A DNA stretch of 64,000 nucleotides from Rhodococcus sp. ARC_M5 (GCF_022810405.1 NZ_JALGQE010000018.1:25076-89075); one strand, 5' to 3'. Shown: positions 45,969 to 62,388, numbered from the stretch's first letter. The notes: generated from the letters alone by a model not told the origin. Program-made: numbers and translations.

Positions 45969-47684
45969 TCACGCAGCTCGTTGCTTTCGACGGTGGTAGC
46001 TGGGGATGGGTTGCCTTGTGGGATCGATGGATTCGGGTGGGATGGCGTAGGGGTGTCCGTCGTCGCCCATGAGTAGCTGCCAGTCGCCGTGGTGGACGAG
46101 GCGGTGGCATTCTCCGCAGACCAGCGCGAGGTTGTTCAGGTCGGTGCGGCCGCCGTGTTCCCAGAATCTGACGTGGTGGGCTTGGCACCACTGTGCGGGG
46201 CGGCCGCACATCACGCAGCAGGTGTCGCGGATGGTCAAGGCGATGCGTTGGTCGTCGGAGGCGAGTCTGGTGGTTCGTCCGAGCGCGAGTGGAACGCCGT
46301 TGTGGTCGACGATGACGGGGGTCAGGTCGGCGTCACAGGTGACGAGCTCGGCGAGGGAGCGACTGATCGGGCCGGTCCAGTCGAAGTGGAACGGCCAGTC
46401 CGCGTCGCCCGGCTCGGGCGGAGACTTCTCCCCGGCTCTGTTCCCACCGGCACCACCACCGGTTGCAGCGTCGCCGCGAACAGCCGCGTCGCCCGGCCCG
46501 GGCACAGACTCCTGCCCGGCACCACCCTCACCGGCTGCTGCATCGCCGCGAAGACCGGCGTCGCCCGGCTCGGGCACAGACTCCTGCCGGGCACCAATGT
46601 CACCACCGGCCGCCGCTCCGCCGCGAGCAGCGCTGTCAGGACGCTGGACAGTGCCAGGGGTGCCGTCACCGCCGTCCGAAGATCCCTCCGCGATCGTGCT
46701 GGCGTCGACTGAATCCGTTGCTGTACAACAGGACTCCTTCCTTCCGCCGTGGGCGAGCAAGTCCCGCAGCGGAACGATCAGGTGCACCGACGCTCGCGAC
46801 CCGCCCGCCGACCCGCGAGCGCTACCGCGTAGGTGTCGATCGAGGATCTGATCGAGTGCATCGGCCCGGCGCTTCGATGGGCTACGAGGGTCGCGCTCGC
46901 CACCGGGTCCTGGCCGCGGTGCCGCCAACTCCGACAGGGCGGTGAGCAGCTTCTCTGCCAGCAGCCGGTCGACGTCGCCACCGACCTGAAAGCGGCCGTT
47001 GGCCAGAGGATGCAGGCCGAATCGGTTCAGGTCCGCGTTCTCCGACACCGGTCGCGGTGCGGGCGTCGGCGAAACAGGCTCAGGTGCAGGCGGTTCCGGA
47101 TCGGGCGGCCTACCGGTCGAGGTCGCGGCATCATCTCTCCACCGCTCCTGATCCCGCTGTTCCTGTTCCTGCCGTTCTTGTTCGCGGCGTTGCTTCTCGA
47201 CTTTCTCGTGTCGTGCTCGGGCGTCCTCCGCGGCAGCATGCGCCAATGCCTGCGCGCGGGAGCTCACCTGGCCGGCGGTGCTGCGCATCGCGGTGTCGAG
47301 GAGTTCGGCGACGATTGCGTCGCAGCGATCTTCACCCAAGGTCGGGTCGGCGACCAACACGGTGTCGTATCCCTCGGCGATCGCTACGGCGTGCGCGGCG
47401 TGAATCTCACCGCAGGCGAGGGCGTCGAGCACGGTGTGGTGATCGTGCAGCCAGTATCCCAGTGCGTTCTGGCGGGCGGCTGATCCGTCGGTGATCCGAA
47501 CCGATCGGGCGTACCAGCGGGTGACGGACGAGTGCCCGAGCTTCATCGCCAATCCGCGTCGGTCGATCTCGGCCAGCAGCATCAATCGCTTTGCAGCCAA
47601 AGCGTTTTCGAGGGAAGTCACGTCAGCGAGCTCGGAGACCAAATCCTGGTCACCGAGCCCGAACACATCCCCCCATGTCTTCAC
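45969..47684 (-). CDS. DUF222/13E12-type HNH endonuclease protein
   Basis: A 571-residue protein of the actinobacterial DUF222 family (13E12 repeat family in mycobacteria). An N-terminal helical DUF222 domain covers about residues 10-330, with a charged insert ([20 protein letters not shown]). Then a low-complexity Gly/Pro linker holds three imperfect copies of [17 protein letters not shown]. The HNH domain at the C-terminus has [20 protein letters not shown] and [13 protein letters not shown]. The probable start is GTG at 47684, five to ten bases after TATAGC, hinting at a leaderless message. These genes behave like repeated, possibly selfish units. Confidence 0.85.
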   Translation of the reverse strand: MKTWGDVFGLGDQDLVSELADVTSLENALAAKRLMLLAEIDRRGLAMKLGHSSVTRWYARSVRITDGSAARQNALGYWLHDHHTVLDALACGEIHAAHAVAIAEGYDTVLVADPTLGEDRCDAIVAELLDTAMRSTAGQVSSRAQALAHAAAEDARARHEKVEKQRREQERQEQEQRDQERWRDDAATSTGRPPDPEPPAPEPVSPTPAPRPVSENADLNRFGLHPLANGRFQVGGDVDRLLAEKLLTALSELAAPRPGPGGERDPRSPSKRRADALDQILDRHLRGSARGSAGGSRASVHLIVPLRDLLAHGGRKESCCTATDSVDASTIAEGSSDGGDGTPGTVQRPDSAARGGAAAGGDIGARQESVPEPGDAGLRGDAAAGEGGAGQESVPGPGDAAVRGDAATGGGAGGNRAGEKSPPEPGDADWPFHFDWTGPISRSLAELVTCDADLTPVIVDHNGVPLALGRTTRLASDDQRIALTIRDTCCVMCGRPAQWCQAHHVRFWEHGGRTDLNNLALVCGECHRLVHHGDWQLLMGDDGHPYAIPPESIDPTRQPIPSYHRRKQRAA

Positions 47685-47733
47685 ACCACAAAAGCTATAC
47701 CCGCCCACCGACAGACTTTTTTCGACGACTCCC

Positions 47734-48135
47734 CTAGAGGGCACGCATACTGTTGTTCCGCGCATTGTGGGTCAATTCCGCCAGGCCGAGCTCTTCGAGG
47801 AGCGGCGGCAGATACATTCCGAAGCGGCCGCGATATCCGTTCCTGAGCCCGTACCAGCCGCCGACCGGGTTGTCGGGCGAGCGCCCCCACGCTTCGACCG
47901 TGCCCGAAGCAGCCGGCTTCTTCTCGTCCGAGGCACCGAGCAATACCCACTCGGCCCGCTCGGTGAGCCAGCCGTGCAGATCTTCGACTGCCTCGATGCG
48001 GTACCGCAGGGTTGTCGACCCCACCTGGCATACGAGGGCGGGTGGCTCGTGGGCGGGATCGCGATACATGGTGTACGCCGATGTGCCGGGGGCTGTGGTG
48101 AGAGTCCAGGGATCGGATGTGGTTCCACTGCCCAT
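47734..48135 (-). CDS. Conserved hypothetical protein (DUF6855-like)
   Basis: A 133-residue soluble protein, probably of a small actinobacterial family of unknown function. It starts [20 protein letters not shown] and ends [18 protein letters not shown]; central stretches [20 protein letters not shown] and [20 protein letters not shown] are well formed. Codon use is like its neighbours. No catalytic motif is seen. Confidence 0.65.
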   Translation of the reverse strand: MGSGTTSDPWTLTTAPGTSAYTMYRDPAHEPPALVCQVGSTTLRYRIEAVEDLHGWLTERAEWVLLGASDEKKPAASGTVEAWGRSPDNPVGGWYGLRNGYRGRFGMYLPPLLEELGLAELTHNARNNSMRAL

Positions 48136-48244
48136 TGCCAGGGTCCGTTCCGTTGTCGAGTGCGCTACGCGGCAGGGTCAGTGTGGGCCGACCTGCCTGT
48201 GAACGCAACAGGCTCCCGACCTCGGAAAGGTTGGGGTAGGAGCG

Positions 48245-48477
48245 TCAGGGAGCGACGGTGCGGTACAGCAACATCAATTCGTGGTCCTCGTGGTCCTCGT
48301 GGTCCTCGTGGTCCTCGTGGTCCTCGTGGTCGAGCATGTGGCGGTGCCACGTGTACCCCTGCAACTCATTGGAACCGCCCATGTCGTGCCCACCGTCGTC
48401 GACGCCACCGGGAGGGCCGCAGCACCGGCAGCGACTGCGGCGACGGCCGGCCCTCGCAGGGCGGTTCGTCTGGACAC
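48245..48477 (-). pseudogene. Collapsed multicopper oxidase remnant
   Basis: Two pieces of one gene type in different frames. The 5' piece, from a GTG at 48477, reads [20 protein letters not shown], a Tat-like signal. The 3' piece, in another frame, reads [19 protein letters not shown] and ends [11 protein letters not shown], matching the C-terminal copper motif of multicopper oxidases (HCHMLEHEDH...M). The Cys ligand of type 1 copper is Arg here. The middle 400 or so residues are missing, and the HED codons are expanded into a 9-bp tandem repeat. Confidence 0.6.
48278..48331. repeat. 9-bp tandem repeat, six units
   Basis: Five perfect copies of CTCGTGGTC (48287-48331) preceded by one variant TTCGTGGTC. 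On the minus strand each unit encodes Asp-His-Glu. It lies in the multicopper oxidase remnant and arose probably by slippage at the HEDHE codons. Confidence 0.9.
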
Positions 48478-48606
48478 AGAGCCGCTCGCCCGGCCATCTC
48501 TCTCCTGGTTGTGATCGGGGACATACTATGTGCTCGTCGGCTTCCGCCGTCACCCCACACTCGGATCGTCCGGCACGTTCCTGCCGGTGGAGGGATCTAT
48601 TTCGTC

Positions 48607-49677
<1,071 letters not shown>

Positions 49678-49684
49678 CCACTCC

Positions 49685-49732
49685 CGTCGTGCGCGTTGTG
49701 CGTAGCTCCAGCTACGCACAACGCGCACGACG
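49685..49732. terminator. 23-bp perfect hairpin, bidirectional terminator
   Basis: Arms 49685-49707 and 49710-49732 are perfectly complementary with a 2-base spacer, between convergent ABC ATPase and asd. It begins eight bases after one stop codon and touches the other. Confidence 0.8.
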
Positions 49733-52024
<2,292 letters not shown>

Positions 52025-52172
52025 GCGTATTACCTCCGCTGGATAGCCGACAACCGTTCGATTGTCCGCGGGTCACCTTACCGAGCGAGCGGCCCGAACA
52101 GTGGTCCGGGTAGCTCCGAGCTGGGAGTTCAGGGTGGTTCGCCTGCGGATATGCCTGTCCTAACATGTTCGA

Positions 52173-55812
<3,640 letters not shown>

Positions 55813-55828
55813 GTTCGCTGCTCGACGG

Positions 55829-55860
55829 CACGCCGCTCACCTTTCGGGGTGGGCGGCGTG
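55829..55860 (+). terminator. Terminator after leuA
   Basis: CACGCCGCTCACC pairs with GGTGGGCGGCGTG (12 bp with one mismatch) around a short loop and is followed by TTG, 17 bases after the leuA stop. Confidence 0.7.
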
Positions 55861-56019
55861 TTGCATTGTGGAGCCCTCACGAAACGACAGCGGGCGCGGT
55901 CGATGCGTGGCTCACTCGGATCTCCGGTCACCGAAAGGGACCAAAGACCCGTGTGCACGGGTGCCGCTAATGCCACACTGGATCTGCCGTCGGGGCACCT
56001 TAGAGAATGGAAGTTCGCC

Positions 56020-56397
56020 ATGGACTCTTTCTGGGATTTTCTTTGGCTTCTCATCGTCGGGTTCGCCTTCGTGGCCTACCTGATGGTGATGTTCTCGATC
56101 ATCGGAGACCTCTTCCGTGACCACAAGACATCCGGGGTCGTCAAGGCCCTGTGGGTGCTCTTCCTCATCATCGCGCCGTTCTTCACCGCGCTGGTCTACC
56201 TCATTGCCAACGGCAGCAACATGGCCAAGCGTCAAGTTGCTGCCCTGCAGCACGCCAAGGACCAGCAGGAGGAGTACATCAAGCACGTGGCCGGACGGTC
56301 GGCATCGGAGGAGATCGCACACGCAAAAGTGTTGCTGGACAACGGAACCATCGACCAGGACGAGTTCAGGACGCTGAAGGCCAAAGCCCTGTCCTGA
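56020..56397 (+). CDS. Small membrane protein with PLD-N and SHOCT parts
   Basis: A 125-residue protein with two hydrophobic helices (FLWLLIVGFAFVAYLMVMFS and VLFLIIAPFFTALVYLIANG), resembling the N-terminal anchor of cardiolipin synthase, and a C-terminal SHOCT motif (ASEEIAHAKVLLDNGTIDQD then EFRTLKAKAL). Function unknown. The ATG at 56020 is chosen; the longer frame crosses the leuA terminator. Its end overlaps the convergent LysR gene by 32 bases. Confidence 0.8.
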   Translation: MDSFWDFLWLLIVGFAFVAYLMVMFSIIGDLFRDHKTSGVVKALWVLFLIIAPFFTALVYLIANGSNMAKRQVAALQHAKDQQEEYIKHVAGRSASEEIAHAKVLLDNGTIDQDEFRTLKAKALS

Positions 56398-57277
56398 ACT
56401 CCGCTTCCGCCCTGAACGCGTCGAGCACAGCGGCGATCGCGGGCAGTCGTGCGGCTGCGGGCCTCGTCGCGAGTTCGTAGATTCGGCCGGCCCGCACACC
56501 GGACAGCTCTCGACGCACCAGACCCGGATGCACGACGGCATAGCGCGGCATCAAGGCCACGCCGTGCCCAGCGGCGACGAGGGTTTCGGTCACTCGAAAG
56601 TCGTTGATCCGTTGAACGACTCTCGGCTGCACCCCGGTCACGGCGGCCACCGAGAGCAGCACATCGTCGACCGGAAAACCACCGCGAACGCTGATCCATC
56701 GCTCGTCGATCAGACTCCTCAGATCGATCGAATCTTGCTGCGCCAGTGCGTGATCGAGAGGCAACACCAGATCGATGGGTTCACGCATCAGGGTCGTCAC
56801 GTCGATCCGTGGACCCGCCGTCGACGGAGCCCGATCGTCCCGGTGGGTGAGTACCACGTCGTAGTCGGCGAGTAGTTCGGGCACCGAGGATGCCGGCAGA
56901 TCCTCGTCGCGGGCGTCGATGTCGACGTCCGAGCCCGCGAGACGGGTCAACACTCCAGGCAGGAGCAGCGCGGCACCGGACGGGAACAGTGCCACGCGGA
57001 CGCGTCCCCGCGGCGAGGCTCGATAGCGGTCCATCTCCGCTGCCGCGCGGGCCAGAGCAGCGAGAACATCGTCGGTTCGCAGCACCAAGGCACGACCGGC
57101 GTCGGTGAGGCGCAGCCGACGGCCGTCGGGCTCGAGCAGTGTCACGCCGGCCTCGCGAGCCAGCAACTTGAGCTGTTGAGACACTGCCGACGGAGTCATC
57201 GACAACGCGTCGGCGACCGCGGCAACGGTTCCACGGTCGGCAAGTTCCGCCAGGATCCGGAGCCGCTCCACGTTCAT
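56366..57277 (-). CDS. LysR-family regulator
   Basis: LTTR of 303 residues: N-terminal HTH LRILAELADRGTVAAVADAL plus SMTPSAVSQQLKLLAREAGV and a C-terminal periplasmic-binding-like effector domain. Divergent from the EamA transporter across 72 bases, the usual layout for a LysR protein that activates its neighbour. The AT-rich gap (CTTAACTGTCTATGCGGATATATTCG region) would hold the operator. Confidence 0.87.
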   Translation of the reverse strand: MNVERLRILAELADRGTVAAVADALSMTPSAVSQQLKLLAREAGVTLLEPDGRRLRLTDAGRALVLRTDDVLAALARAAAEMDRYRASPRGRVRVALFPSGAALLLPGVLTRLAGSDVDIDARDEDLPASSVPELLADYDVVLTHRDDRAPSTAGPRIDVTTLMREPIDLVLPLDHALAQQDSIDLRSLIDERWISVRGGFPVDDVLLSVAAVTGVQPRVVQRINDFRVTETLVAAGHGVALMPRYAVVHPGLVRRELSGVRAGRIYELATRPAAARLPAIAAVLDAFRAEAEFRTGLWPSAS

Positions 57278-57349
57278 GCAGAAAATCTTAACTGTCTATG
57301 CGGATATATTCGATTGTGCTGATCATTTGCTCCCGTCACGATTGACGGC

Positions 57350-58246
57350 ATGACCACCCGCGACCGCCTGCTCGGATTGACCGTCGCCGTGCTGTGGGGG
57401 CTGAACTTCCTCGCCATCCGCGTCGGGCTCGACCACTTCCCGCCCTTCTTCTTCGCCGCGCTGCGGTTCCTGGTGATCGCCGTTCCGGTCGTGATCTTTG
57501 TCCCGCGGCCGAAGGTGCCCCTGAAGTGGTTGCTGCTCTACGGCTTCGGATTCGGCTTTCTTCAGTTCGCCTTCCTGTTCGCGGCGATGGCGGCAGGCAT
57601 GCCCACCGGGTTGGCGTCGCTCGTATTGCAGTCGTCCGCGCCGTTCACCGTCGTTCTCGGCGCGCTGTTACTACGCGAACACGTCAGCCGCAGGCAGGCG
57701 ATCGGCATCGGTGTGGCCGTCCTCGGCATGGTCCTCATCGGGTGGGATCGTGCCCAGAACGCCACCCTGCTGCCGGTGATCCTCACTCTCCTCGCCGGCC
57801 TCGGCTGGGCATTCGGCAACCTGGGAAATCGACTCGCCAAGTCCGATTCCCCGATGACGCTGATGCTCTGGATGACCGTCATCCCGCCCGTGCCGATGCT
57901 GGCGCTCTCGGCGATCACCGAGGGTCCGAGCACCGGCTGGCACGCCCTCGCCGACTCGTTCGGTCCGCAGGGCTGGCCCGGGCTGGTCGCGTTGGCGTAC
58001 ATCGTGATTCCCGCCACCATCATCGGTAGCGGCCTGTGGAGCATCCTGATGAGCCGCAACCCCGCAGGACTGGTCGCACCGTTCTCACTGCTGGTTCCCG
58101 TGGTGGGCATCGCCGGTGCCTGGATCTTCCTGGGCGAGAACCCGTCCGTGCTGGCCCTGATCGGCGGTGCCGTCGTGATCGGCGGCTGCCTCGGCGGTAT
58201 GGCCGTCCGGCGGCCCGCCGAAGTGCAGGAGAAAGCGCCGGTGTGA
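57350..58246 (+). CDS. EamA/DMT-family exporter
   Basis: Ten-helix drug/metabolite transporter of 298 residues made of two EamA repeats (GLTVAVLWGLNFLAIRVGLD begins the first; LTLLAGLGWAFGNLGNRLAK begins the second). Members export amino acids or metabolites. Probably under control of the divergent LysR regulator. Confidence 0.85.
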   Translation: MTTRDRLLGLTVAVLWGLNFLAIRVGLDHFPPFFFAALRFLVIAVPVVIFVPRPKVPLKWLLLYGFGFGFLQFAFLFAAMAAGMPTGLASLVLQSSAPFTVVLGALLLREHVSRRQAIGIGVAVLGMVLIGWDRAQNATLLPVILTLLAGLGWAFGNLGNRLAKSDSPMTLMLWMTVIPPVPMLALSAITEGPSTGWHALADSFGPQGWPGLVALAYIVIPATIIGSGLWSILMSRNPAGLVAPFSLLVPVVGIAGAWIFLGENPSVLALIGGAVVIGGCLGGMAVRRPAEVQEKAPV

Positions 58247-58331
58247 GGGGCGGGAGTGGAGCCTGCGGAACGACCCAGGGGTAGAAACCGCCGACGTGAA
58301 ACTGCACGCTCTTTTGTGCCAGACTCGGCGG

Positions 58332-59594
58332 ATGGTTGAAGTGGGTGAGCGCAGACGTATCGGCGCACGTGGCCGCGTGGCACTGCGCGCGGCGGAGCTG
58401 GCGACCTGGGCGTCCCGTAAAGCAGGCCGCGGTAAGGGATCGATGATCGGCGGGCTCGTCGCCCTCAAGATCGATCCGAACATCCTCGGCGGACTCGGCC
58501 GTGGTCGACGCACCGTCATCGTCACCGGCACCAACGGCAAGTCCACCACCACCAGAATGACCGCCGCAGCCCTGGCCACCCTCGGCGACGTGGCCACCCA
58601 GGCGGACGGCGCGAACATGGACGCGGGCATCGTCGCCGCCCTGCACGCGCACTTCGACGCCGAACTGGCTGCCCTCGAAGTCGACGAACTGCACGTCCCG
58701 CATGTGTCCGACGCGGTGGACCCGGCGGCCATCGTGTTGCTCAATCTCAGCCGCGATCAGCTCGACCGCGTGGGCGAGATCAACATGATCGAACGTAAGC
58801 TGCGCGCCGGATTGGCCCGGCACCCCGAGACCGTCGTCATCGCCAACTGCGACGACGTCCTGGTCACCTCGGCCGCATTCGACGCCCCGAACGTCGTGTG
58901 GGTCGCCGCCGGTGGCGGATGGGCGGGCGACTCGGTCAGCTGCCCACGCACGGGCGAACCCATCCTCTGGGAGGGCGAACACTGGTACAGCACCGGCAGC
59001 GACTTCAAGCGTCCGACCCCGGATTGGTGGCTGGACGACGAGAACCTCTACGGACCCGACGGACTCGTCCTGCCGATGACGTTGTCGCTACCCGGAAAAG
59101 CCAACCGCGGCAACGCAGCTCAAGCAGTAGCCGCCGCGGTGACGCTGGGCGCGACCGCGGAAGATGCGGTCGCAGCCGCGTCGAGCGTCGACGAGGTCGC
59201 CGGGCGCTATTCCACCATCCAGTACGGTTCCCATTCCGTCCGAATGCTTCTCGCCAAGAACCCCGCCGGCTGGCAAGAGGCGCTGTCGATGATCGACCCC
59301 ACCTGCGATGGACTCGTCATCGCCGTCAACGGTCAGGTACCGGACGGCGAGGACCTGTCGTGGCTGTGGGACGTTCGCTTCGAGCATTTCGAGAACGTCG
59401 CCGTCGTCGCCGCCGGTGAGCGCGCGACCGACCTGGGAGTGCGGCTCCTCTACGCCGGTTCGCAGCACACCACCATCGCAAATCCGTTGCAGGCCATCGC
59501 TTCCTGCCCACCGGGACGCGTCGAGGTACTCGCCAACTACACCGCGTTCCGTGATCTCGGTCGCGCGCTGGCACGTGAGGTGAAGGATGTCTGA
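58332..59594 (+). CDS. murT: Lipid II isoglutaminyl synthase subunit MurT
   Basis: Mur-ligase-type subunit of 420 residues that, with GatD, amidates D-Glu of the lipid II stem peptide. P-loop VTGTNGKSTTTRMTAAAL, central DPAAIVLLNLSRDQLDRVGE and the C-terminal DUF1727 region are clear. The Cys4 zinc ribbon of staphylococcal and streptococcal MurT is reduced to a single Cys (DSVSCPRTGEPILWEGEHW). The start at 58332 (MVEVGERRRIGARG) is tentative. Stop overlaps the gatD start by eight bases; counterpart of Rv3712. Confidence 0.92.
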   Translation: MVEVGERRRIGARGRVALRAAELATWASRKAGRGKGSMIGGLVALKIDPNILGGLGRGRRTVIVTGTNGKSTTTRMTAAALATLGDVATQADGANMDAGIVAALHAHFDAELAALEVDELHVPHVSDAVDPAAIVLLNLSRDQLDRVGEINMIERKLRAGLARHPETVVIANCDDVLVTSAAFDAPNVVWVAAGGGWAGDSVSCPRTGEPILWEGEHWYSTGSDFKRPTPDWWLDDENLYGPDGLVLPMTLSLPGKANRGNAAQAVAAAVTLGATAEDAVAAASSVDEVAGRYSTIQYGSHSVRMLLAKNPAGWQEALSMIDPTCDGLVIAVNGQVPDGEDLSWLWDVRFEHFENVAVVAAGERATDLGVRLLYAGSQHTTIANPLQAIASCPPGRVEVLANYTAFRDLGRALAREVKDV

Positions 59595-60291
59595 GTCCAC
59601 CGTTCGCATCGGCCTCGTTCTGCCCGACGTGATGGGCACGTACGGAGACAACGGCAACGCGCTCATTCTGCGACAGCGGCTGCGCATGCGCGAGATCGAC
59701 GCCGAGGTCGTGCAGATCACCCTCAGCGATCCGGTTCCCGATTCACTCGACGTGTATACCCTTGGTGGAGCCGAGGATTCGGCTCAACGCCTGGCAACGC
59801 GTCACCTCACCCGATATCCAGGATTGCAGAACGCCGCGGCTCGCGGTGCCCCCGTGCTGGCGATCTGCGCCGCGATCCAGGTACTCGGCCACTGGTACGA
59901 GACCTCCGCCGGAGAACGCGTCGACGGCATCTCCCTGTTCGACGTCACCACCGCACCGCAGGCCACACGCTCCATCGGCGAGGTCGTCACCGAACCTGCG
60001 CTCGACGGCCTGACGCAGAAACTCACCGGCTTCGAGAACCACCGCGGTGGAACGACTCTCGGCCTTGATGCGTCCCCACTCGCCAAGGTCACCCACGGTG
60101 TGGGTAACGGCGTCGGCGACGGCCGCGAAGGCGTCGTACAAGGTTCTGTGATCGGCACGTACATGCACGGCCCGGTTCTCGCCCGAAACCCGGAGTTGGC
60201 GGACTACTTGCTGGAGCGGGCCTTGGGGACGACTCTCGCTCCGCTCGAGCTGCCGGAGGTGGCTCGCTTGCGCGAGGAGCGGCTTCGATAG
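59587..60291 (+). CDS. gatD: Lipid II isoglutaminyl synthase glutaminase GatD
   Basis: Class I glutamine amidotransferase of 234 residues supplying ammonia to MurT. Nucleophile Cys in VLAICAAIQVLGHWYE, the GFENHRGGT loop and catalytic His in GTYMHGPVLARNPELAD are in place. Overlaps murT; counterpart of Rv3713. Its stop codon touches the inverted repeat that starts at 60291. Confidence 0.94.
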   Translation: MSESTVRIGLVLPDVMGTYGDNGNALILRQRLRMREIDAEVVQITLSDPVPDSLDVYTLGGAEDSAQRLATRHLTRYPGLQNAAARGAPVLAICAAIQVLGHWYETSAGERVDGISLFDVTTAPQATRSIGEVVTEPALDGLTQKLTGFENHRGGTTLGLDASPLAKVTHGVGNGVGDGREGVVQGSVIGTYMHGPVLARNPELADYLLERALGTTLAPLELPEVARLREERLR

Positions 60292-60346
60292 TGCCTGCGG
60301 CAGTGGTGCGGTTAAGTGCCCTGGGCGGCACCTGATCGCACCACTG
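60291..60346. repeat. Intergenic palindrome, copy 2 (left arm of IR)
   Basis: The 10-bp arms CAGTGGTGCG/CGCACCACTG at 60301-60310 and 60337-60346 form a hairpin of the same type as 30421-30466. The first 30 bases (60291-60320) are repeated exactly in inverted orientation at 61411-61440. The stop codon of the minus-strand DUF559 gene lies inside it. Confidence 0.85.
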
Positions 60347-61346
60347 CGCAGCACTTCTCGCACGGATATGACGCGTCCGTCCACCCCTCCCGCACCAAGA
60401 CCTCGCGTACCTCGCGGTACACCCCACACGGGTCTTGACTCACTTCCTGCCACCCATAGACCAGCCGAGGGCGTTCGCTGAGCTCGGCGGCGTTGTCTCG
60501 CAGACGGTCTCGAAACCTGACATTCCTGGCCGAATGGAATTGTCGACCGTCGAGGCGAACGATGAGCCCACCTTCCGAATATTCGACATCCTCGAACAGC
60601 ACACGATCACCGACGTGATGGGGTGCCTGACGACGCCCGGACGGCAACCCGTGCGCCCGTTCCACATCGGTTGCGTACCTGAATTCGAGTACGGACTGGA
60701 CGCCACCAGCCAGCAGCGACAGGGCGTCGAGCAGGATCTTCTTGTACCGCCGCGGCCGCCGCAGTTCGATTTTCCGACGCATCGCCGAGACTGAGACTCT
60801 CCCGTTCGTCATTGCCGAGACGAAGGCAGCGGACCCCTCGTGCGCCGTCGGAGCGGATACAGCCAAGTCCAAGACCGTGTCTTCTTTACTCGTCCGCCGC
60901 AGATCCGTGTCGACACCGATGTGTTCGATGGCCAACGACCGATGCAACACAACGCCGGGATGGATACACGCATTGCTCAGGGAAGTCGGCCTCATCAGGA
61001 CATGCCGCAACGTCGGTGGCTGGCTGATGGCAGAGCAATTGCGCGGCACAGTCAGGTGGACGGGTCCGGCAGGCCGACGCAACATCCCCCACTCGTGTGC
61101 GGCAGTGTCGTGGCTCAGGATTGCGCTGCCGCCTCCGTACAACAAGGCCGCCTGCAGCTCCATATCCCGACTGAGCGGACCGTTGGTCACGCAGATGACG
61201 TTGCGAAACACCCGAAGCCACTGACCGGTCTCGACGTGATGACGGACGGACTTCGGAGTGATTCCGCACGCGCGAAGCTGAACGGTGGTCGCTACGCCAT
61301 GTTGAGCGTCGAGCAGCGAGCGGAGCAGCTGAGTCTCGTTCTCCAT
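60312..61346 (-). CDS. AbiEi-N/DUF559-type protein
   Basis: A 344-residue protein with an N-terminal winged helix like that of AbiEi antitoxins (LLRSLLDAQHGVATTVQLRA, then VFRNVICV and LSHDTAAHEWGML) and a C-terminal Vsr/DUF559 nuclease-like fold (GLIVRLDGRQFHSARNVRFR, DRLRDNAAELSERPRLVYGW). Such proteins are common and often multicopy in actinobacteria; no toxin partner is adjacent. It sits between gatD and recR, where M. tuberculosis has Rv3714c. Its last codons are inside the palindrome, so the C-terminus may be altered. An alternative GTG start is 15 bases upstream. Confidence 0.75.
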   Translation of the reverse strand: MENETQLLRSLLDAQHGVATTVQLRACGITPKSVRHHVETGQWLRVFRNVICVTNGPLSRDMELQAALLYGGGSAILSHDTAAHEWGMLRRPAGPVHLTVPRNCSAISQPPTLRHVLMRPTSLSNACIHPGVVLHRSLAIEHIGVDTDLRRTSKEDTVLDLAVSAPTAHEGSAAFVSAMTNGRVSVSAMRRKIELRRPRRYKKILLDALSLLAGGVQSVLEFRYATDVERAHGLPSGRRQAPHHVGDRVLFEDVEYSEGGLIVRLDGRQFHSARNVRFRDRLRDNAAELSERPRLVYGWQEVSQDPCGVYREVREVLVREGWTDASYPCEKCCAVVRSGAAQGT

Positions 61347-61384
61347 GGCGGGATGATGCACCAGGGGTACGACAGTGGCTTCGC

Positions 61385-61440
61385 CAGTGGCGTGGTTGAG
61401 TCCCGCCTAGGGCACTTAACCGCACCACTGCCGCAGGCAC
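61385..61440. repeat. Intergenic palindrome, copy 3 (right arm of IR)
   Basis: An imperfect hairpin (61385-61430) plus GCAGGCAC-type flank to 61440. Bases 61411-61440 are the exact reverse complement of 60291-60320, and similarity continues for about eight more bases with two mismatches. It separates recR from the DUF559 gene. Confidence 0.85.
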
Positions 61441-62049
61441 TCACATACGTCGACGCCCGGTCAGAGCACGCCCCAGCGTCAGTTCATCGGCGAATTCCAG
61501 ATCTCCACCCATCGGCAGACCAGATGCGAGACGGGTGATGGCCAAGCCGGGGAAGTCGCGCATCATGCGCACCAGATACGTAGCAGTGGCTTCGCCCTCG
61601 GTGTTCGGGTCGGTGGCGATGATGACCTCGGTGACGTCGACGCCATCGTCCTGAGTTCCGACGCGAGTCAACAACTCTCGGATACGCAGCTGATCCGGAC
61701 CCACACCGTTCAGTGGATCCAGCGCTCCACCGAGCACGTGGTAGCGACCCTTGAATTCGCGCGTACGTTCAACTGCCTGAACATCTTTAGGCTCTTCGAC
61801 GACGCAGATCATGGACCTGTCACGTCGTGAGTCGGCGCAGATTCGGCACAATTCCTTGTCCGAGACCGTGCCGCACACGATGCAGAACTGCACCCCGTCA
61901 CGGATACGCTGCAGCGCGCGCATGAGCCGATCCACCTCAGGTGGTTCGACTGCCAGAAGATGAAAGGCTATGCGCTGAGCGCTCTTCGGACCGACCCCGG
62001 GAAACTTGCCGAGTTCGTCGATCAGATCCTGAACCGGACCTTCGTACAC
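61441..62049 (-). CDS. recR: Recombination mediator RecR
   Basis: A 202-residue RecFOR-pathway protein. HhH in [20 protein letters not shown], zinc finger [16 protein letters not shown], and Toprim domain with [19 protein letters not shown] and [20 protein letters not shown] start three bases after the ybaB stop; pair conserved as Rv3715c-Rv3716c. Confidence 0.96.
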   Translation of the reverse strand: MYEGPVQDLIDELGKFPGVGPKSAQRIAFHLLAVEPPEVDRLMRALQRIRDGVQFCIVCGTVSDKELCRICADSRRDRSMICVVEEPKDVQAVERTREFKGRYHVLGGALDPLNGVGPDQLRIRELLTRVGTQDDGVDVTEVIIATDPNTEGEATATYLVRMMRDFPGLAITRLASGLPMGGDLEFADELTLGRALTGRRRM

Positions 62050-62052
62050 CGC

Positions 62053-62388
62053 CTAGAACCCGGGCAGGCCGGGCATGCCACCGAGACCACCAGCGAGGGG
62101 GCCGAGCTTTTCGCTCGCGACGTTCTGCGCTGCCTTCGACGCATCGGCGATGGCACCGATCACCAGGTCCTGCAGGGTCTCGACGTCGCCGGGATCGACG
62201 ACCTTGGGGTCGATGGCCAGTCCGACCACCTCACCGGTTCCCTTGACCGTGGCGACAACGAGTCCGCCGCCCGCCTGGCCGGTCACTTCGGTTTCCGCGA
62301 TCTCGGCCTGCGCGGCCATCAGCTGCTGCTGCATCTGCTGGGCCTGCTGCAGGATCGATGCCATGTCGGGCTGCTCACCGGGTTGCAC
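62053..62388 (-). CDS. YbaB/EbfC nucleoid-associated protein
   Basis: A 111-residue DNA-binding dimer. The core runs [60 protein letters not shown], with a Gly-rich tail. The GTG at 62388 gives [11 protein letters not shown], like the M. tuberculosis protein, and has GAGAGGA upstream. Works beside recR. Confidence 0.92.
   Translation of the reverse strand: MQPGEQPDMASILQQAQQMQQQLMAAQAEIAETEVTGQAGGGLVVATVKGTGEVVGLAIDPKVVDPGDVETLQDLVIGAIADASKAAQNVASEKLGPLAGGLGGMPGLPGF

Noticed and set aside
48278..48331. CRISPR-like array
   Set aside because: Units are 9 bp and directly adjacent with no spacers; it is a microsatellite. No CRISPR array or cas gene is seen in the window.
47491..48606. Long N-terminal extension of the sugar-type ABC ATPase
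   Set aside because: The extension crosses the DUF222 start, an opposite-strand gene and a pseudogene, and lacks coding character. ABC ATPases of this group begin near MATISFE.
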